From Streptomyces sp. NRRL B-1140 (GTDB lineage: Bacteria; Actinomycetota; Actinomycetes; Streptomycetales; Streptomycetaceae): a stretch of 64,000 nucleotides of DNA. Of this stretch, positions 41,505 through 49,760 are shown piece by piece (positions within the stretch are counted from its first letter, which is position 1; each line of letters begins with the position of its first letter). The notes below the pieces were generated by a model. That model was not told where the DNA came from, did not search any database, and saw only the letters and a list, made by a program, of their open reading frames with translations. The translations under genes and the position numbers were made by a program. The stretch lies in NCBI RefSeq assembly GCF_001280065.1, contig NZ_LGEA01000100.1:1-64000 (forward strand), given 5' to 3'.

Positions 41505-42152
41505 GTGACAGCCATCGAGCAGACAGAGGCGGTTCGCCCGCGGGGCACACGCCTGCCACGCCGTGCCCGACGGAACCAGCTCCTGGGTGCCGCCCAGGAG
41601 GTCTTCGTGGCCCAGGGCTACCACGCGGCCGCGATGGACGACATCGCGGAACGTGCCGGCGTCAGCAAGCCGGTGCTCTACCAGCACTTCCCGGGCAAGC
41701 TCGACCTCTACCTCGCGCTGCTGGACCAGCATTGCGAGTCGCTCATCCAGTCCGTCCGCAACGCGCTGGCGTCGACGACCGACAACAAGCAGCGCGTGCG
41801 GGCGACGATGGACGCCTACTTCGCCTACGTCGAGGACGACGGCGGTGCCTTCCGCCTGGTCTTCGAGTCGGACCTGACGAACGAGCCCGCCGTGCGCGAG
41901 CGCGTCGACAAGGTCACGAACGAGTGCGCGGAGGCGATCTGCGACGTCATCGCCGAGGACACCGGCCTGTCGCGCGCGGAGTCGATGCTGCTCGCCTCGG
42001 GCCTGGGCGGCCTCGCCCAGGTGGTGGCGCGGTCCTGGCTGCACAGCGACCGCAGCGTGCCGCGCGACCAGGCCGTGCAGCTGCTCACCTCGCTGGCATG
42101 GCGCGGTATCGCGGGCTTCCCGCTGCACGGCATGGACCAGCCGCAGCACTGA
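41505..42152 (+). CDS. TetR-family transcriptional regulator
   Basis: 215 residues. N-terminal helix-turn-helix: RNQLLGAAQEVFVAQGYHAA, then MDDIAERAGVSKPVLYQHFP (about 45-64). The C-terminal domain probably binds a ligand. GTG start at 41505-41507 with GGGAGG 4 nt upstream; an in-frame ATG at 41493 is possible. A TetR gene (recalled as Rv3208) precedes the DUF3107 gene at the same place in mycobacteria. Target genes unknown. Confidence 0.9.
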   Translation: MTAIEQTEAVRPRGTRLPRRARRNQLLGAAQEVFVAQGYHAAAMDDIAERAGVSKPVLYQHFPGKLDLYLALLDQHCESLIQSVRNALASTTDNKQRVRATMDAYFAYVEDDGGAFRLVFESDLTNEPAVRERVDKVTNECAEAICDVIAEDTGLSRAESMLLASGLGGLAQVVARSWLHSDRSVPRDQAVQLLTSLAWRGIAGFPLHGMDQPQH

Positions 42153-42288
42153 CAGGCGTCTTTGTTCCCGCCCGATGTTCGCTCGTGGCGTTCTCGGGCG
42201 GAGCATGTACGTCCCCTCACCGGGCTAATGTGTGCTGCGTACGGCGCGGAAGGTCGCGCACATCACTGACCGTCGGAGGGACATAGCC

Positions 42289-42516
42289 GTGGAGGTCAAG
42301 ATCGGCGTGCAGCACGCGCCCCGCGAGATCGTTCTGGAGAGCGGTCAGACTGCCGAGGAGGTCGAGCGCGTGGTCGCCGAGGCGCTGGCCGGGAAGTCGC
42401 AGCTGCTCAGCCTCGTGGACGAGCACGGCCGCAAGCTCCTCGTCCCGGCCGACCGTCTCGCCTACGTCGAGATCGGCGAGCCGGCCCCGCGCAAGGTGGG
42501 CTTCGGCGCGCTGTAG
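42289..42516 (+). CDS. DUF3107 protein
   Basis: 75 residues: MEVKIGVQHAPREIVLESGQ then TAEEVERVVAEALA and a beta-rich C-terminus ending VGFGAL. DUF3107 is a small conserved actinobacterial protein (the 9.4-kDa antigen in mycobacteria) of unknown function. GTG start at 42289 with GGAGGG about 8 nt upstream. Followed by a strong terminator. Confidence 0.9.
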   Translation: MEVKIGVQHAPREIVLESGQTAEEVERVVAEALAGKSQLLSLVDEHGRKLLVPADRLAYVEIGEPAPRKVGFGAL

Positions 42517-42527
42517 GGCACGCGTGG

Positions 42528-42563
42528 AGCGGGGCGGGACGGCTGCGGCCGTCCCGCCCCGCT
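42528..42563 (+). terminator. Strong intrinsic terminator after DUF3107 gene
   Basis: AGCGGGGCGGGACGGC (42528-42543), loop TGCG, GCCGTCCCGCCCCGCT (42548-42563): a 16-bp perfect stem 11 nt after the stop codon. The remaining 226 bp to the next gene shows nothing else recognised. Confidence 0.9.
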
Positions 42564-42789
42564 CGCGTTGCCGACGCTATCTCCGACCCTTCGCCGACGT
42601 TTTGGCCCGTTTGCGTCACGCTCTCTCGGACACCCCTCCCATGTGGCCCTCGGCTTCCCCTTGCACCGCACCGGTTCCTCCACGGATGGAGCACAGGTCG
42701 CCCACAAGGGTGGATTGGATTTCGCAGGTCAGGGGTAAGACGGGCTACGACCGATTTGGGCAGGCCGGCCGTGTGGGAGGGACCCCGAC

Positions 42790-43059
42790 ATGCTCCTGGA
42801 AGCGCTGAGCTCCGCGATCCTCGGCCTGGCTCTGGCGTGGGCGGCCGCACACCGCCTGCCGCACCGTCTCCCGGCCCGCTCCATGGTGCTGTCGACCGGC
42901 GTCGCCGGCGCGCTCTTCGGGGCCTTCGTCATGCACAGCGCGCTGGAAGCGGGACATGTCCTGCTCGTCCTGCTCGGCGCGGCGATCGTCTCGGTGGCCT
43001 CGCTGTCGCTGCTGCTGCGCCCCGCGGGAAGAATGCGCCGCCGGTCGGCGACCGCGTGA
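42790..43059 (+). CDS. Small membrane protein
   Basis: 89 residues with about three hydrophobic helices (LLEALSSAILGLALAWAAAH; SMVLSTGVAGALFGAFVMHS; HVLLVLLGAAIVSVASLSLL) and a basic C-terminus RRRSATA. GGGAGGG lies 8-9 nt before the ATG. No family function known. It is convergent with the ferritin-like gene; the 165-bp gap holds a weak 7-bp hairpin (43095-43113). Confidence 0.75.
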   Translation: MLLEALSSAILGLALAWAAAHRLPHRLPARSMVLSTGVAGALFGAFVMHSALEAGHVLLVLLGAAIVSVASLSLLLRPAGRMRRRSATA

Positions 43060-43224
43060 CGGGTCGCCGGTGGTGGCGCTTGCGAGGACGCGGGCCGGCC
43101 GAAGGACGGCCGGGCCCCGTCCGGCCGGATCGTCCCGGCGTCGCGGGGACCGGTCCGGCCGAAGGCACTGAAGGCACCACGTCCGACCGCCCGCCCCTGG
43201 CAGACGACGGCGAGTAGGCCGTTT

Positions 43225-43974
43225 CTAGGCGGCCAGCCCCAGTGCGGCCATCCGCTTGGTGTGGGCCTCGGTGATCCGGGAGAACATCTTGCCGACCTCG
43301 GCGAGGTCGAAGCCGTCCGCGACGCCACCCACCAGCATGGTCGACAGCGCGTCCCGGTCGGCGACCACCCGCTGGGACTGCGACAGGGCCTCACCCATCA
43401 GCCGCCGCGCCCACAGCGCGAGACGCCCGCCCACACGCGGGTCGGCGTCGATCGCGGCCCGCACCTTCTCCACGGCGAAGCCGCCGTGCCCCGTGTCGTC
43501 GAGCACGGCCAGCACCAGATCACGGGAGTCGGAGTCCAGCCGGGCGGCGACCTCCCGGTAGAAGTCGCTGGCGATGGAGTCGCCGACATAGGCCTTCACG
43601 AGGCCCTCCAGCCAGTCCGAGGGGGCCGTCTGCTTGTGGAAGCCGTCGTAGGCGGCGACGAACGGCTCCATCGCCCGCGTCGGCTCCTCCCCGATCTCGG
43701 CGAGCCGGTCGCGCAGCCTCTCGAAGTGGTGGAACTCCGCCGACGCCATCTTCGCCAGCTCCGCCTTGTCCGCCAGTGTCGGCGCCAGTTTGGCGTCCTC
43801 CGCGAGCCGCTCGAACGCCGCGAGTTCCCCGTAGGCGAGCGCACCGAGCAGATCCACGACCGCGGCGCGGTACTGCGGGTCGGCGGAGGCCGTCGCCCAG
43901 TCCCGGGCGGCGACGGAGGCGGGTTCGGCGGCGGCGGTGTCCGAGGCGTTGTCAGGCTTGTCAGAGCTCGTCAT
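43225..43974 (-). CDS. Ferritin-like fold protein (MiaE-like)
   Basis: 249 residues, mostly helical. GELAAFERLAEDAK, SAEFHHFERLRDRL and later EVAARLDSDSRDLVLAVLDD supply Glu/His motifs (E...EFHHFE) of a di-iron ferritin-like bundle related to MiaE. Role unknown; a ferritin-like gene (recalled as Rv3210c) precedes rhlE in mycobacteria. ATG at 43972-43974 has TATTGT 7 nt upstream, suggesting a leaderless transcript. Divergent from rhlE. Confidence 0.83.
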   Translation of the reverse strand: MTSSDKPDNASDTAAAEPASVAARDWATASADPQYRAAVVDLLGALAYGELAAFERLAEDAKLAPTLADKAELAKMASAEFHHFERLRDRLAEIGEEPTRAMEPFVAAYDGFHKQTAPSDWLEGLVKAYVGDSIASDFYREVAARLDSDSRDLVLAVLDDTGHGGFAVEKVRAAIDADPRVGGRLALWARRLMGEALSQSQRVVADRDALSTMLVGGVADGFDLAEVGKMFSRITEAHTKRMAALGLAA

Positions 43975-44099
43975 GAAGCGCACAATAACCCGCTTGCCGG
44001 GGGCCGTAAGTCCCTGGTCAATCACTGTGACGACGACTACGTGACCGAATCGGCCATCGCATGTGCGCGATTCCGGGGTATGGTGGTAATGCGCCTGCT

Positions 44100-44115
44100 G
44101 GTACGTCGACGTACC
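44100..44115. promoter_or_regulatory. 16-bp perfect palindrome between ferritin-like gene and rhlE
   Basis: GGTACGTCGACGTACC is a perfect 16-bp palindrome in the 385-bp divergent intergenic region, 260 bp upstream of rhlE. Its symmetry suggests a dimeric regulator site; no regulator is assigned. The rest of the gap contains the presumed long rhlE leader and no gene. Confidence 0.5.
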
Positions 44116-44359
44116 TCGACAGGCCGCACGTATGAGGATGCCCGGTCGGTGGCCCGATCGGCTCCGACCCGACAGCCCTCCCCGGCCGTCCGCCACAGTG
44201 CGTACGAGACCCGGAGGGGGACACCCTCAGCGGCACGAGCGCTAGAGCGTCGGCGCGGTCCCGTGCTCTACGGTCCGCCCGTAGGCAGCCGACGTCCCCG
44301 GCACGGTCTGACACGACCCCGCGCTCGCCTCGCGCCGCCCACACAGAAGAGGCAGCACC

Positions 44360-47149
44360 CTGACTACGTTCCGAGAGCTCGGAATCCTCCCCGAGACCGC
44401 CGAAGCCCTTGAGGCCGTCGGCATCACCACTCCCTTCCCCATCCAGGAGATGACGCTCCCCGTGGCCCTGTCGGGCACGGACGTCATCGGCCAGGCCAAG
44501 ACCGGCACCGGCAAGACGCTGGGCTTCGGCCTCCCGCTCCTCGAGCGCGTCACCGTCCCCGCCGACGTCGAGGCCGGACGCGCCGCGCCCGAAGCCCTCA
44601 CCGAGGCCCCGCAGGCGCTCGTCGTGGTCCCCACGCGCGAGCTGTGTCAGCAGGTCACCAACGACCTGCTGACCGCGGGCAAGGTGCGCAACGTCCGCGT
44701 CCTCGCCATCTACGGCGGCCGGGCCTACGAGCCGCAGGTCGAGGCCCTGAAGAAGGGCGTCGACGTGGTCGTCGGCACCCCGGGCCGGCTGCTCGACCTC
44801 GCCGGTCAGAAGAAGCTCAACCTGAAGCACGTCAAGTGCCTGGTCCTCGACGAGGCCGACGAGATGCTCGACCTGGGCTTCCTGCCCGACGTCGAGAAGA
44901 TCATCAACATGCTGCCGGTGCGGCGCCAGACGATGCTGTTCTCGGCCACCATGCCGGGCGCGGTCATCGGCCTCGCCCGCCGCTACATGTCGCAGCCCAC
45001 GCACATCCGCGCCACGACGCCGGACGACGCGGGCGCGACGGTCGCGAACACCAAGCAGTACATCTACCGCGCGCACAACATGGACAAGCCCGAGATGGTC
45101 GCGCGCATCCTCCAGGCCGAAGGCCGCGGTCTCGCCATGGTCTTCTGCCGCACCAAGCGCACCGCGGCCGACCTCGCCGACCAGCTGAAGCAGCGCGGCT
45201 TCGCCTCCGGCGCGGTCCACGGCGACCTCGGCCAGGGCGCCCGTGAGCAGGCGCTGCGCGCGTTCCGCAACGGCAAGGTGGACGTGCTCGTCTGCACCGA
45301 CGTCGCCGCCCGCGGCATCGACGTCGAAGGCGTCACGCACGTCATCAACTACCAGTCGCCGGAAGAGGAGAAGACGTACCTGCACCGCATCGGCCGGACG
45401 GGCCGCGCGGGTGCGAAGGGTACGGCGATCACGCTGGTCGACTGGGACGACATCCCGCGCTGGCAGCTGATCAACAAGGCGCTGGAGCTCGACTTCAACG
45501 ACCCGCCGGAGACGTACTCCACCTCTCCGCACCTCTTCTCCGACCTCGGCATCCCCGAGGGCACGAAGGGCATCCTGCCGCGCTCGGAGCGCACGCGCGC
45601 CGGGCTGGACGCGGAGGAGCTCGAGGACCTGGGCGAGCCGGGCGGCCGCGGGCCGCGCGGGCGCGGCGGCCGGGGTGGCCGGGGCGAGCGGGAGGAGTCC
45701 CGTTCGGCCGACCGTGAGGGCTCGTCGCGTACGCCGCGTCGCCGCCGTCGTACCCGCGGCGGAGCCGCGGTGGACGGGGCTCCCGCGTCCACCGGCACCA
45801 CCGCGCCGGGCACGACGGCCGCCGACGACGCCGCCGAGGCGGACGCCGTGACGGCTCCGCGCACTCCGCGCCGCCGTCGCCGCACCCGCGGCGGGGCCCA
45901 GTCCCAGCCGGCTCCGGCCGCGGCGGTCGAGTCCGCCGCGTCCGAGCAGGCGGAGAGCGCCGTCGCGACGGCGGAGGGCACGGCCACGGAGGCCTCCGAG
46001 ACGGCCGCGAAGCCGCGACGGCGCCGTACGCGCCGTTCGGAGACGACTGTGGCGGAGACCGAGGCCGCGCTGACGCCGTCGGCCGCGGAGTCGGCGGTCG
46101 TCGCCGAGACTCCGGCCGCGGACACCGCACAGGCCGAGACCGCTGCCAAGCCGCGCCGTCGCACCCGCAAGGCCACGACGGCGTCCGCGGCCGAGTCGGC
46201 GCTCGACACGGCCGCCGGGACCGCCGAGCCCGCGTCGGAGCCGGCGGAGACCAAGCCGCGCCGCACCCGCAAGGCGGCCACGAAGGCCGAAGCGAGCGTC
46301 GACACGGCCGAAGGGACCACCGAGTCCGCCCCGGAACCGGCCGCGACCAAGCCGCGCCGCACCCGCAAGACGGCCACGGCGGCGCCGGGCGCGGAGGACG
46401 CCGTCGAGGCGGCCGAGGCCAAGCCCAGGCGTACGCGCAAGGCGGCGGCTGCGGCCGAGACCGCCGTCGACACGGCGGAGGCCGCCGAGGCCAAGCCGCG
46501 CCGCCGCACCCGCAAGACCGCCGAGAGCGCGGCCACGGCCACGGCCGAGTCTGCCGAGGGCGCGGAGACCAAGCCGCGCCGCACCCGCAAGGCCGCCGCT
46601 CCGGCGGAGGAAGCCGTCGACACGGCCGAGGGCGCGGAGGCCAAGCCGCGCCGCCGGACCCGTAAGGCCGCCGAACCGGCCCCGGCCGTAGCGGGGATCC
46701 CGGCCCAGGCGGCCCAGGAGCCGGAGGCCGCCGAGGCCAAGCCGCGCCGCACGCGCAAGACCGCCGCTGCCGTCGCGGAGGCGGAGACGGAGACCGCCGA
46801 GGCGAAGCCGCGCCGGACGCGCAAGACGGCTGCCGCAGCCCCCGAGGCGGAGACCGCCGAGGTCAAGCCGCGCCGGACCCGGAAGACGGCAGCGGCGGCC
46901 GAGGCCGCCGTCGACACGGCCGAGGGCACGGAGGCCAAGCCGCGCCGCCGCACCCGCAAGGCCGCCGAACCGGCCGAGATCCCCGCGCAGGCGGATCAGG
47001 AGCCGGAGGCCGCCGCGGCCAAGCCGCGCCGCACGCGCAAGACGGCAGCAGCGGCCCCGGCTGCCGCTGCCGAGGACGCGACGGAGCCGAAGCCCAGGGC
47101 GCGCCGCACCCGCAAGGCCACCGCCGCCGCGGAACCCACGGAGGGCTGA
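44360..47149 (+). CDS. rhlE: DEAD-box RNA helicase with long basic repeat tail, CTG start
   Basis: 929 residues. Helicase core: ITTPFPIQEMTLP (Q motif), AKTGTGKT (about 46-53), PTRELC, LDEADEML (DEAD about 164), SAT, HRIGRTGRAG (about 341). The tail (405-929) carries two RRRRRTRGG elements and about 14 KPRR(R)TRK units separated by Ala/Glu-rich spacers; such tails bind RNA and anchor helicases to mRNA or ribosomes. The family begins TTFRELGILPETAEALEAVG; here these residues are encoded directly after CTG at 44360-44362, with AGAGG 8 nt upstream. No ATG or GTG occurs in frame between a stop at 44309 and this codon, so CTG is the likely initiator. Next Met is 30 residues later, inside the helicase fold. 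Confidence 0.9.
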   Translation: MTTFRELGILPETAEALEAVGITTPFPIQEMTLPVALSGTDVIGQAKTGTGKTLGFGLPLLERVTVPADVEAGRAAPEALTEAPQALVVVPTRELCQQVTNDLLTAGKVRNVRVLAIYGGRAYEPQVEALKKGVDVVVGTPGRLLDLAGQKKLNLKHVKCLVLDEADEMLDLGFLPDVEKIINMLPVRRQTMLFSATMPGAVIGLARRYMSQPTHIRATTPDDAGATVANTKQYIYRAHNMDKPEMVARILQAEGRGLAMVFCRTKRTAADLADQLKQRGFASGAVHGDLGQGAREQALRAFRNGKVDVLVCTDVAARGIDVEGVTHVINYQSPEEEKTYLHRIGRTGRAGAKGTAITLVDWDDIPRWQLINKALELDFNDPPETYSTSPHLFSDLGIPEGTKGILPRSERTRAGLDAEELEDLGEPGGRGPRGRGGRGGRGEREESRSADREGSSRTPRRRRRTRGGAAVDGAPASTGTTAPGTTAADDAAEADAVTAPRTPRRRRRTRGGAQSQPAPAAAVESAASEQAESAVATAEGTATEASETAAKPRRRRTRRSETTVAETEAALTPSAAESAVVAETPAADTAQAETAAKPRRRTRKATTASAAESALDTAAGTAEPASEPAETKPRRTRKAATKAEASVDTAEGTTESAPEPAATKPRRTRKTATAAPGAEDAVEAAEAKPRRTRKAAAAAETAVDTAEAAEAKPRRRTRKTAESAATATAESAEGAETKPRRTRKAAAPAEEAVDTAEGAEAKPRRRTRKAAEPAPAVAGIPAQAAQEPEAAEAKPRRTRKTAAAVAEAETETAEAKPRRTRKTAAAAPEAETAEVKPRRTRKTAAAAEAAVDTAEGTEAKPRRRTRKAAEPAEIPAQADQEPEAAAAKPRRTRKTAAAAPAAAAEDATEPKPRARRTRKATAAAEPTEG
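45640..47140 (+). repeat. Coding repeats of KPRR(R)TRK units in rhlE
   Basis: About 16 basic units (first RRRRRTRGG, then KPRRTRK or KPRRRTRK) spaced 20-45 residues apart by Ala/Glu-rich linkers such as AAAAETAVDTAEAAEA. Individual copies are similar at DNA level (aagccgcgccgcacccgcaa). Likely to expand and contract by recombination between copies. Confidence 0.85.
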
Positions 47150-47163
47150 CCCGCTCCTCCCAG

Positions 47164-47196
47164 ACGGCCCGGCTCCCGAACAGGGAGCCGGGCCGT
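47164..47196 (+). terminator. Terminator after rhlE
   Basis: ACGGCCCGGCTCCC (47164-47177), loop GAACA, GGGAGCCGGGCCGT (47183-47196): a 14-bp perfect stem 15 nt after the rhlE stop. Confidence 0.9.
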
Positions 47197-47420
47197 CGGC
47201 GTTCGGCCAGGCGACACGTCCGGCCCATGCCCGAAGCCACCGCCACCCCCCGCCCCGCGAAGACCTGACACACCTCTCCATGACGGCCGTGCGCCCGGCC
47301 CTCGCGGCACGGTTCCCCGAGGTCATGTCGGCCACCCCCGGCCGGACCCGGCAGACAACCGGGCCGTCGGCGTTCGACCTGGTGGCGCGTCCGGCCCCGC
47401 CCCCGAAGCCACCGCCACCC
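47190..47420. repeat. Diverged direct repeat of about 60 bp
   Basis: GGGCCGTCGGCGTTCGGCCA at 47190 and GGGCCGTCGGCGTTCGACCT at 47361 start two related segments (47190-47247 and 47361-47420), both ending GAAGCCACCGCCACC. They flank a 113-bp unrelated segment in the rhlE-hydrolase gap (47150-47483). Probably an old local duplication. Confidence 0.7.
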
Positions 47421-47471
47421 GGAGCCCATGACGAGGTGTCGCAGCCGGGTCACACGGCCGGCCGCACCCGC

Positions 47472-47477
47472 TACCCT
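47472..47477 (+). promoter_or_regulatory. Predicted -10 element of leaderless hydrolase gene
   Basis: TACCCT exactly 6 nt before the GTG at 47484, no ribosome-binding site between. Confidence 0.5.
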
Positions 47478-47483
47478 CGCCCC

Positions 47484-48386
47484 GTGACCAGCCACCACCC
47501 CGCCTTTCCCCCGCCCCCGGGCGCCCGCGCCTACCCCCTGCGCACCTCACGCGGCGAGTTCGCCGTCGTCGACTCCTCGCCGAAGCCGGGTGCACAGGTC
47601 AGGGGAGTCGTCCTGATGCTGCCCGGATTCACCGGGAGCAAGGAGGACTTCAGGCTGCTCCACGAGCCGCTCGCGGAGCGCGGGTACCGGCTCGTCGCCG
47701 TGGACGGGCGGGGGCAGCACGAGTCGGAGGGGCCCCTGGACGACGAGTCGGCCTACGCCCAGCGGGAACTGGCGCGGGACGTGCTCGCACAGGCCGAGGC
47801 GCTGGGCGGCCCCGTGCACCTCGTGGGCCACTCGCTCGGCGGGCAGATCGCCCGTGCGGCCGTGCTGCTCGACCACTCGCCCTTCGTCTCGTTCACCCTG
47901 GTCTCGTCCGGTCCGGCGGAGATCTCCGTCTCCCAGCAGCAGCGCGTGAAGCTGCTGCGGGACGCGCTCGCCGTCATGTCGATGGCGGAGGTGTGGGAGG
48001 CCATCCAGGCGATGGGGCCGCCGGAGGAGGTCGGCGGGCCTGCCCGGGGCCTCGGTGACCAGGACCAGTTGCGCCGCCGCTGGCTGGGCCACAGCCCGGC
48101 CCAACTGCTCGCGACGGGGCGTCAGTTGTGCACCGAGCCGGACCGCGTGGCCGAACTCGCCGCGGTTCCCCTGCCGTTCCACGTGCTGTCGGGGGCGCAC
48201 GACGACACCTGGCCGGTGGCGATCCTCGACGACATGGCCCTTCGGCTGGACGCACACCGCACGGTCATCACGGGAGCCGAGCACTCCCCCAACGCCGACC
48301 GGCCGCTGCCGACGGCCCACGCTCTCGCGGACTTCTGGGACGGCCTCGGACAGGGCGGGTTCCGGGCAGATCCCGGGACGGCCTAG
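47484..48386 (+). CDS. Alpha/beta hydrolase
   Basis: 300 residues: LMLPGFTGSKEDF (oxyanion loop), VGHSLGG nucleophile elbow (Ser about 120), LSGAHDDTWP (Asp) and GAEHSPN (His). A soluble esterase/lipase-like enzyme; substrate unknown. The GTG at 47484 (MTSHHPAFPPPPGARAYPLR) is preferred because TACCCT lies 6 nt upstream; the frame is open further upstream but that part overlaps the duplicated noncoding segment. It is convergent with the NYN gene and overlaps it by 4 bp (CTAG). Confidence 0.87.
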   Translation: MTSHHPAFPPPPGARAYPLRTSRGEFAVVDSSPKPGAQVRGVVLMLPGFTGSKEDFRLLHEPLAERGYRLVAVDGRGQHESEGPLDDESAYAQRELARDVLAQAEALGGPVHLVGHSLGGQIARAAVLLDHSPFVSFTLVSSGPAEISVSQQQRVKLLRDALAVMSMAEVWEAIQAMGPPEEVGGPARGLGDQDQLRRRWLGHSPAQLLATGRQLCTEPDRVAELAAVPLPFHVLSGAHDDTWPVAILDDMALRLDAHRTVITGAEHSPNADRPLPTAHALADFWDGLGQGGFRADPGTA

Positions 48387-49276
48387 TACTGCGACCGCAG
48401 GTGCTCCCAGAACCCGTCCCGCAGCGCCCGTCGCAGATCCGCCTGGCCGCGCAGCGAGTACTGCAGGAGGCCCTCCGCCTCCACGAGCAGGTCCTGGTCG
48501 ACCGAGCCCGGCAGGTAGGGGTGCCCGGGCAGCAGCTCGACCAGCGCGTCCCGGCCGCGTGCCGCCAGCCACTTCGCCGCGATCTGCGCGCCCACGAACC
48601 GCACGTTCTCGCGGGTGGGCCGCTCCCCCGTCGTCTCCTGGGCGGCGGCCGTGCGGCGGGAGACGTAGGGCTTGAAGAAGTCGAGGTCGAGGGTGCGCTG
48701 GCTGTCGACCTCCCACAGCAGCGGCTCGGCCTGGTTGCGGCCCTCCGGCGCCTCGATGCCCCAGAGGTGGACCCGGGCACCGTACCCCTGGGCCGCCTCG
48801 ACGGCCGAGACCAGGTCCTCGTCGCCGCCGAGCAGGGCCGCGTCGCTGATCGCCCGGTGCCGGGCGAGGGACTCCAGGTCGGAGCGGATGAGCGAGTCGA
48901 CGCCCTTCTGCTGGTTGTTGGCGTTGAGGTTGCCGAGCCGCACCTTGACGTCCGGCAGTTCCGCGATGGTCTGCTGTTCGGCCGTGTGGATGCGGCGCCG
49001 GGCGCCGTCGTACCAGTAGACCCGCAGCAGCCTGCTGTCCGCGAAGATCGTGCGGGCCTTGTCGATGAGCGCGTCGATCAGGCCCTCGGCGTCCACGTCG
49101 AAGGCACGGCGGTCCTCCGTCCCGGCGACGAGGCGGCCGGCGGCGGCGTACAGATACCCGGCATCGACGAAGATCGCGTGGGTCGAGGGCGTCTTCGCCA
49201 CCTCGGCGAGCATGCGCTGGAGCAGCTCGTTGGTGCGGTCGATGCGGGCGCTGAGGGCCGCGAGGTCGTCGTTCAT
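48383..49276 (-). CDS. NYN-domain (PIN-like) protein
   Basis: 297 residues. AIFVDAGYLYAAAGRL (about 34-49) with the first catalytic-type Asp, KVRLGNLNANNQQKGVDSLI (Asp), AALLGGDEDLVSAVEAAQG (paired acidic residues) and GARVHLWGIE define the NYN/LabA fold, often an RNase. The C-terminal 100 residues form a helical domain (LVELLPGHPYLPGSVDQDLL) found in actinobacterial relatives. Start chosen at ATG 49274-49276; an ATG at 49285 or GTG at 49300 are alternatives. Likely a ribonuclease of unknown target. Confidence 0.85.
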   Translation of the reverse strand: MNDDLAALSARIDRTNELLQRMLAEVAKTPSTHAIFVDAGYLYAAAGRLVAGTEDRRAFDVDAEGLIDALIDKARTIFADSRLLRVYWYDGARRRIHTAEQQTIAELPDVKVRLGNLNANNQQKGVDSLIRSDLESLARHRAISDAALLGGDEDLVSAVEAAQGYGARVHLWGIEAPEGRNQAEPLLWEVDSQRTLDLDFFKPYVSRRTAAAQETTGERPTRENVRFVGAQIAAKWLAARGRDALVELLPGHPYLPGSVDQDLLVEAEGLLQYSLRGQADLRRALRDGFWEHLRSQY

Positions 49277-49345
49277 CACCTCCATTGTCCCGGCGGTCAC
49301 GCTGCGAACACAACCGGTCCCGGTCGGTCCCGTAACAACACTCTT

Positions 49346-49365
49346 ACGACTCAGTAATTAGTCGT
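49346..49365. promoter_or_regulatory. Inverted repeat in AT-rich divergent promoter region
   Basis: ACGACT (49346-49351) and AGTCGT (49360-49365) flank CAGTAATT in the unusually AT-rich gap between the NYN gene (minus) and the 50-residue protein gene (plus). A candidate operator; no regulator assigned. Confidence 0.45.
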
Positions 49366-49475
49366 TCGAAAAATTTCCTTAGCGTAGGGAATGTTTCACC
49401 CACGCATCCCCGTTGACTCATACGGAACACCGAGTAGTTCTCCTCAGGAGGATGACCAGACGAAGGGAGAAGCCC

Positions 49476-49628
49476 TTGCGCTTCGAAATCATGCGACTCG
49501 ACGACGTCGACGGCACGCCTGTGGACTCGACCGTTGTGGACGCCGCCTCCGTCAACCGCATCGTTCAGCAGGCCGCCGCCATCGGGCAGCGCCTGTGGAT
49601 CCGCCCGGCCGAGACCACGGCCTCATAA
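49476..49628 (+). CDS. Conserved 50-residue protein, TTG start
   Basis: MRFEIMRLDDVDGTPVDSTV then VDAASVNRIVQQAAAIGQRL and WIRPAETTAS. Small conserved Streptomyces protein of unknown function. Start TTG at 49476-49478 has GGGAG about 7 nt upstream; an in-frame ATG 24 nt earlier (49452) sits almost directly on GGAGG and is less likely. Followed by a very strong terminator. Confidence 0.75.
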   Translation: MRFEIMRLDDVDGTPVDSTVVDAASVNRIVQQAAAIGQRLWIRPAETTAS

Positions 49629-49648
49629 CGCGCGCGGCTCTCCCGCAC

Positions 49649-49690
49649 AGCGGAGCCCCCGCCCGGCATCGGCCGGGCGGGGGCTCCGCT
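49649..49690 (+). terminator. 19-bp stem terminator
   Basis: AGCGGAGCCCCCGCCCGGC (49649-49667), loop ATCG, GCCGGGCGGGGGCTCCGCT (49672-49690): perfect stem 20 nt after the small gene. Confidence 0.92.
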
Positions 49691-49760
49691 GTTGCGGACA
49701 TCCCTGGTCGGGGGCGTACTGGCTGAGAGGACAGTGCGAACCAGAACAGGACGGTGGGAC

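Noticed and set aside
45349..46959. 536-codon minus-strand frame with RVRRGLAS repeats
   Set aside because: Reverse reading of the rhlE repeat tail; the repeats reflect the plus-strand coding repeats.
47280..47483. 68-residue extension of the alpha/beta hydrolase
   Set aside because: Encoded by duplicated noncoding sequence and Pro-rich; TACCCT-N6-GTG marks the likely start at 47484.
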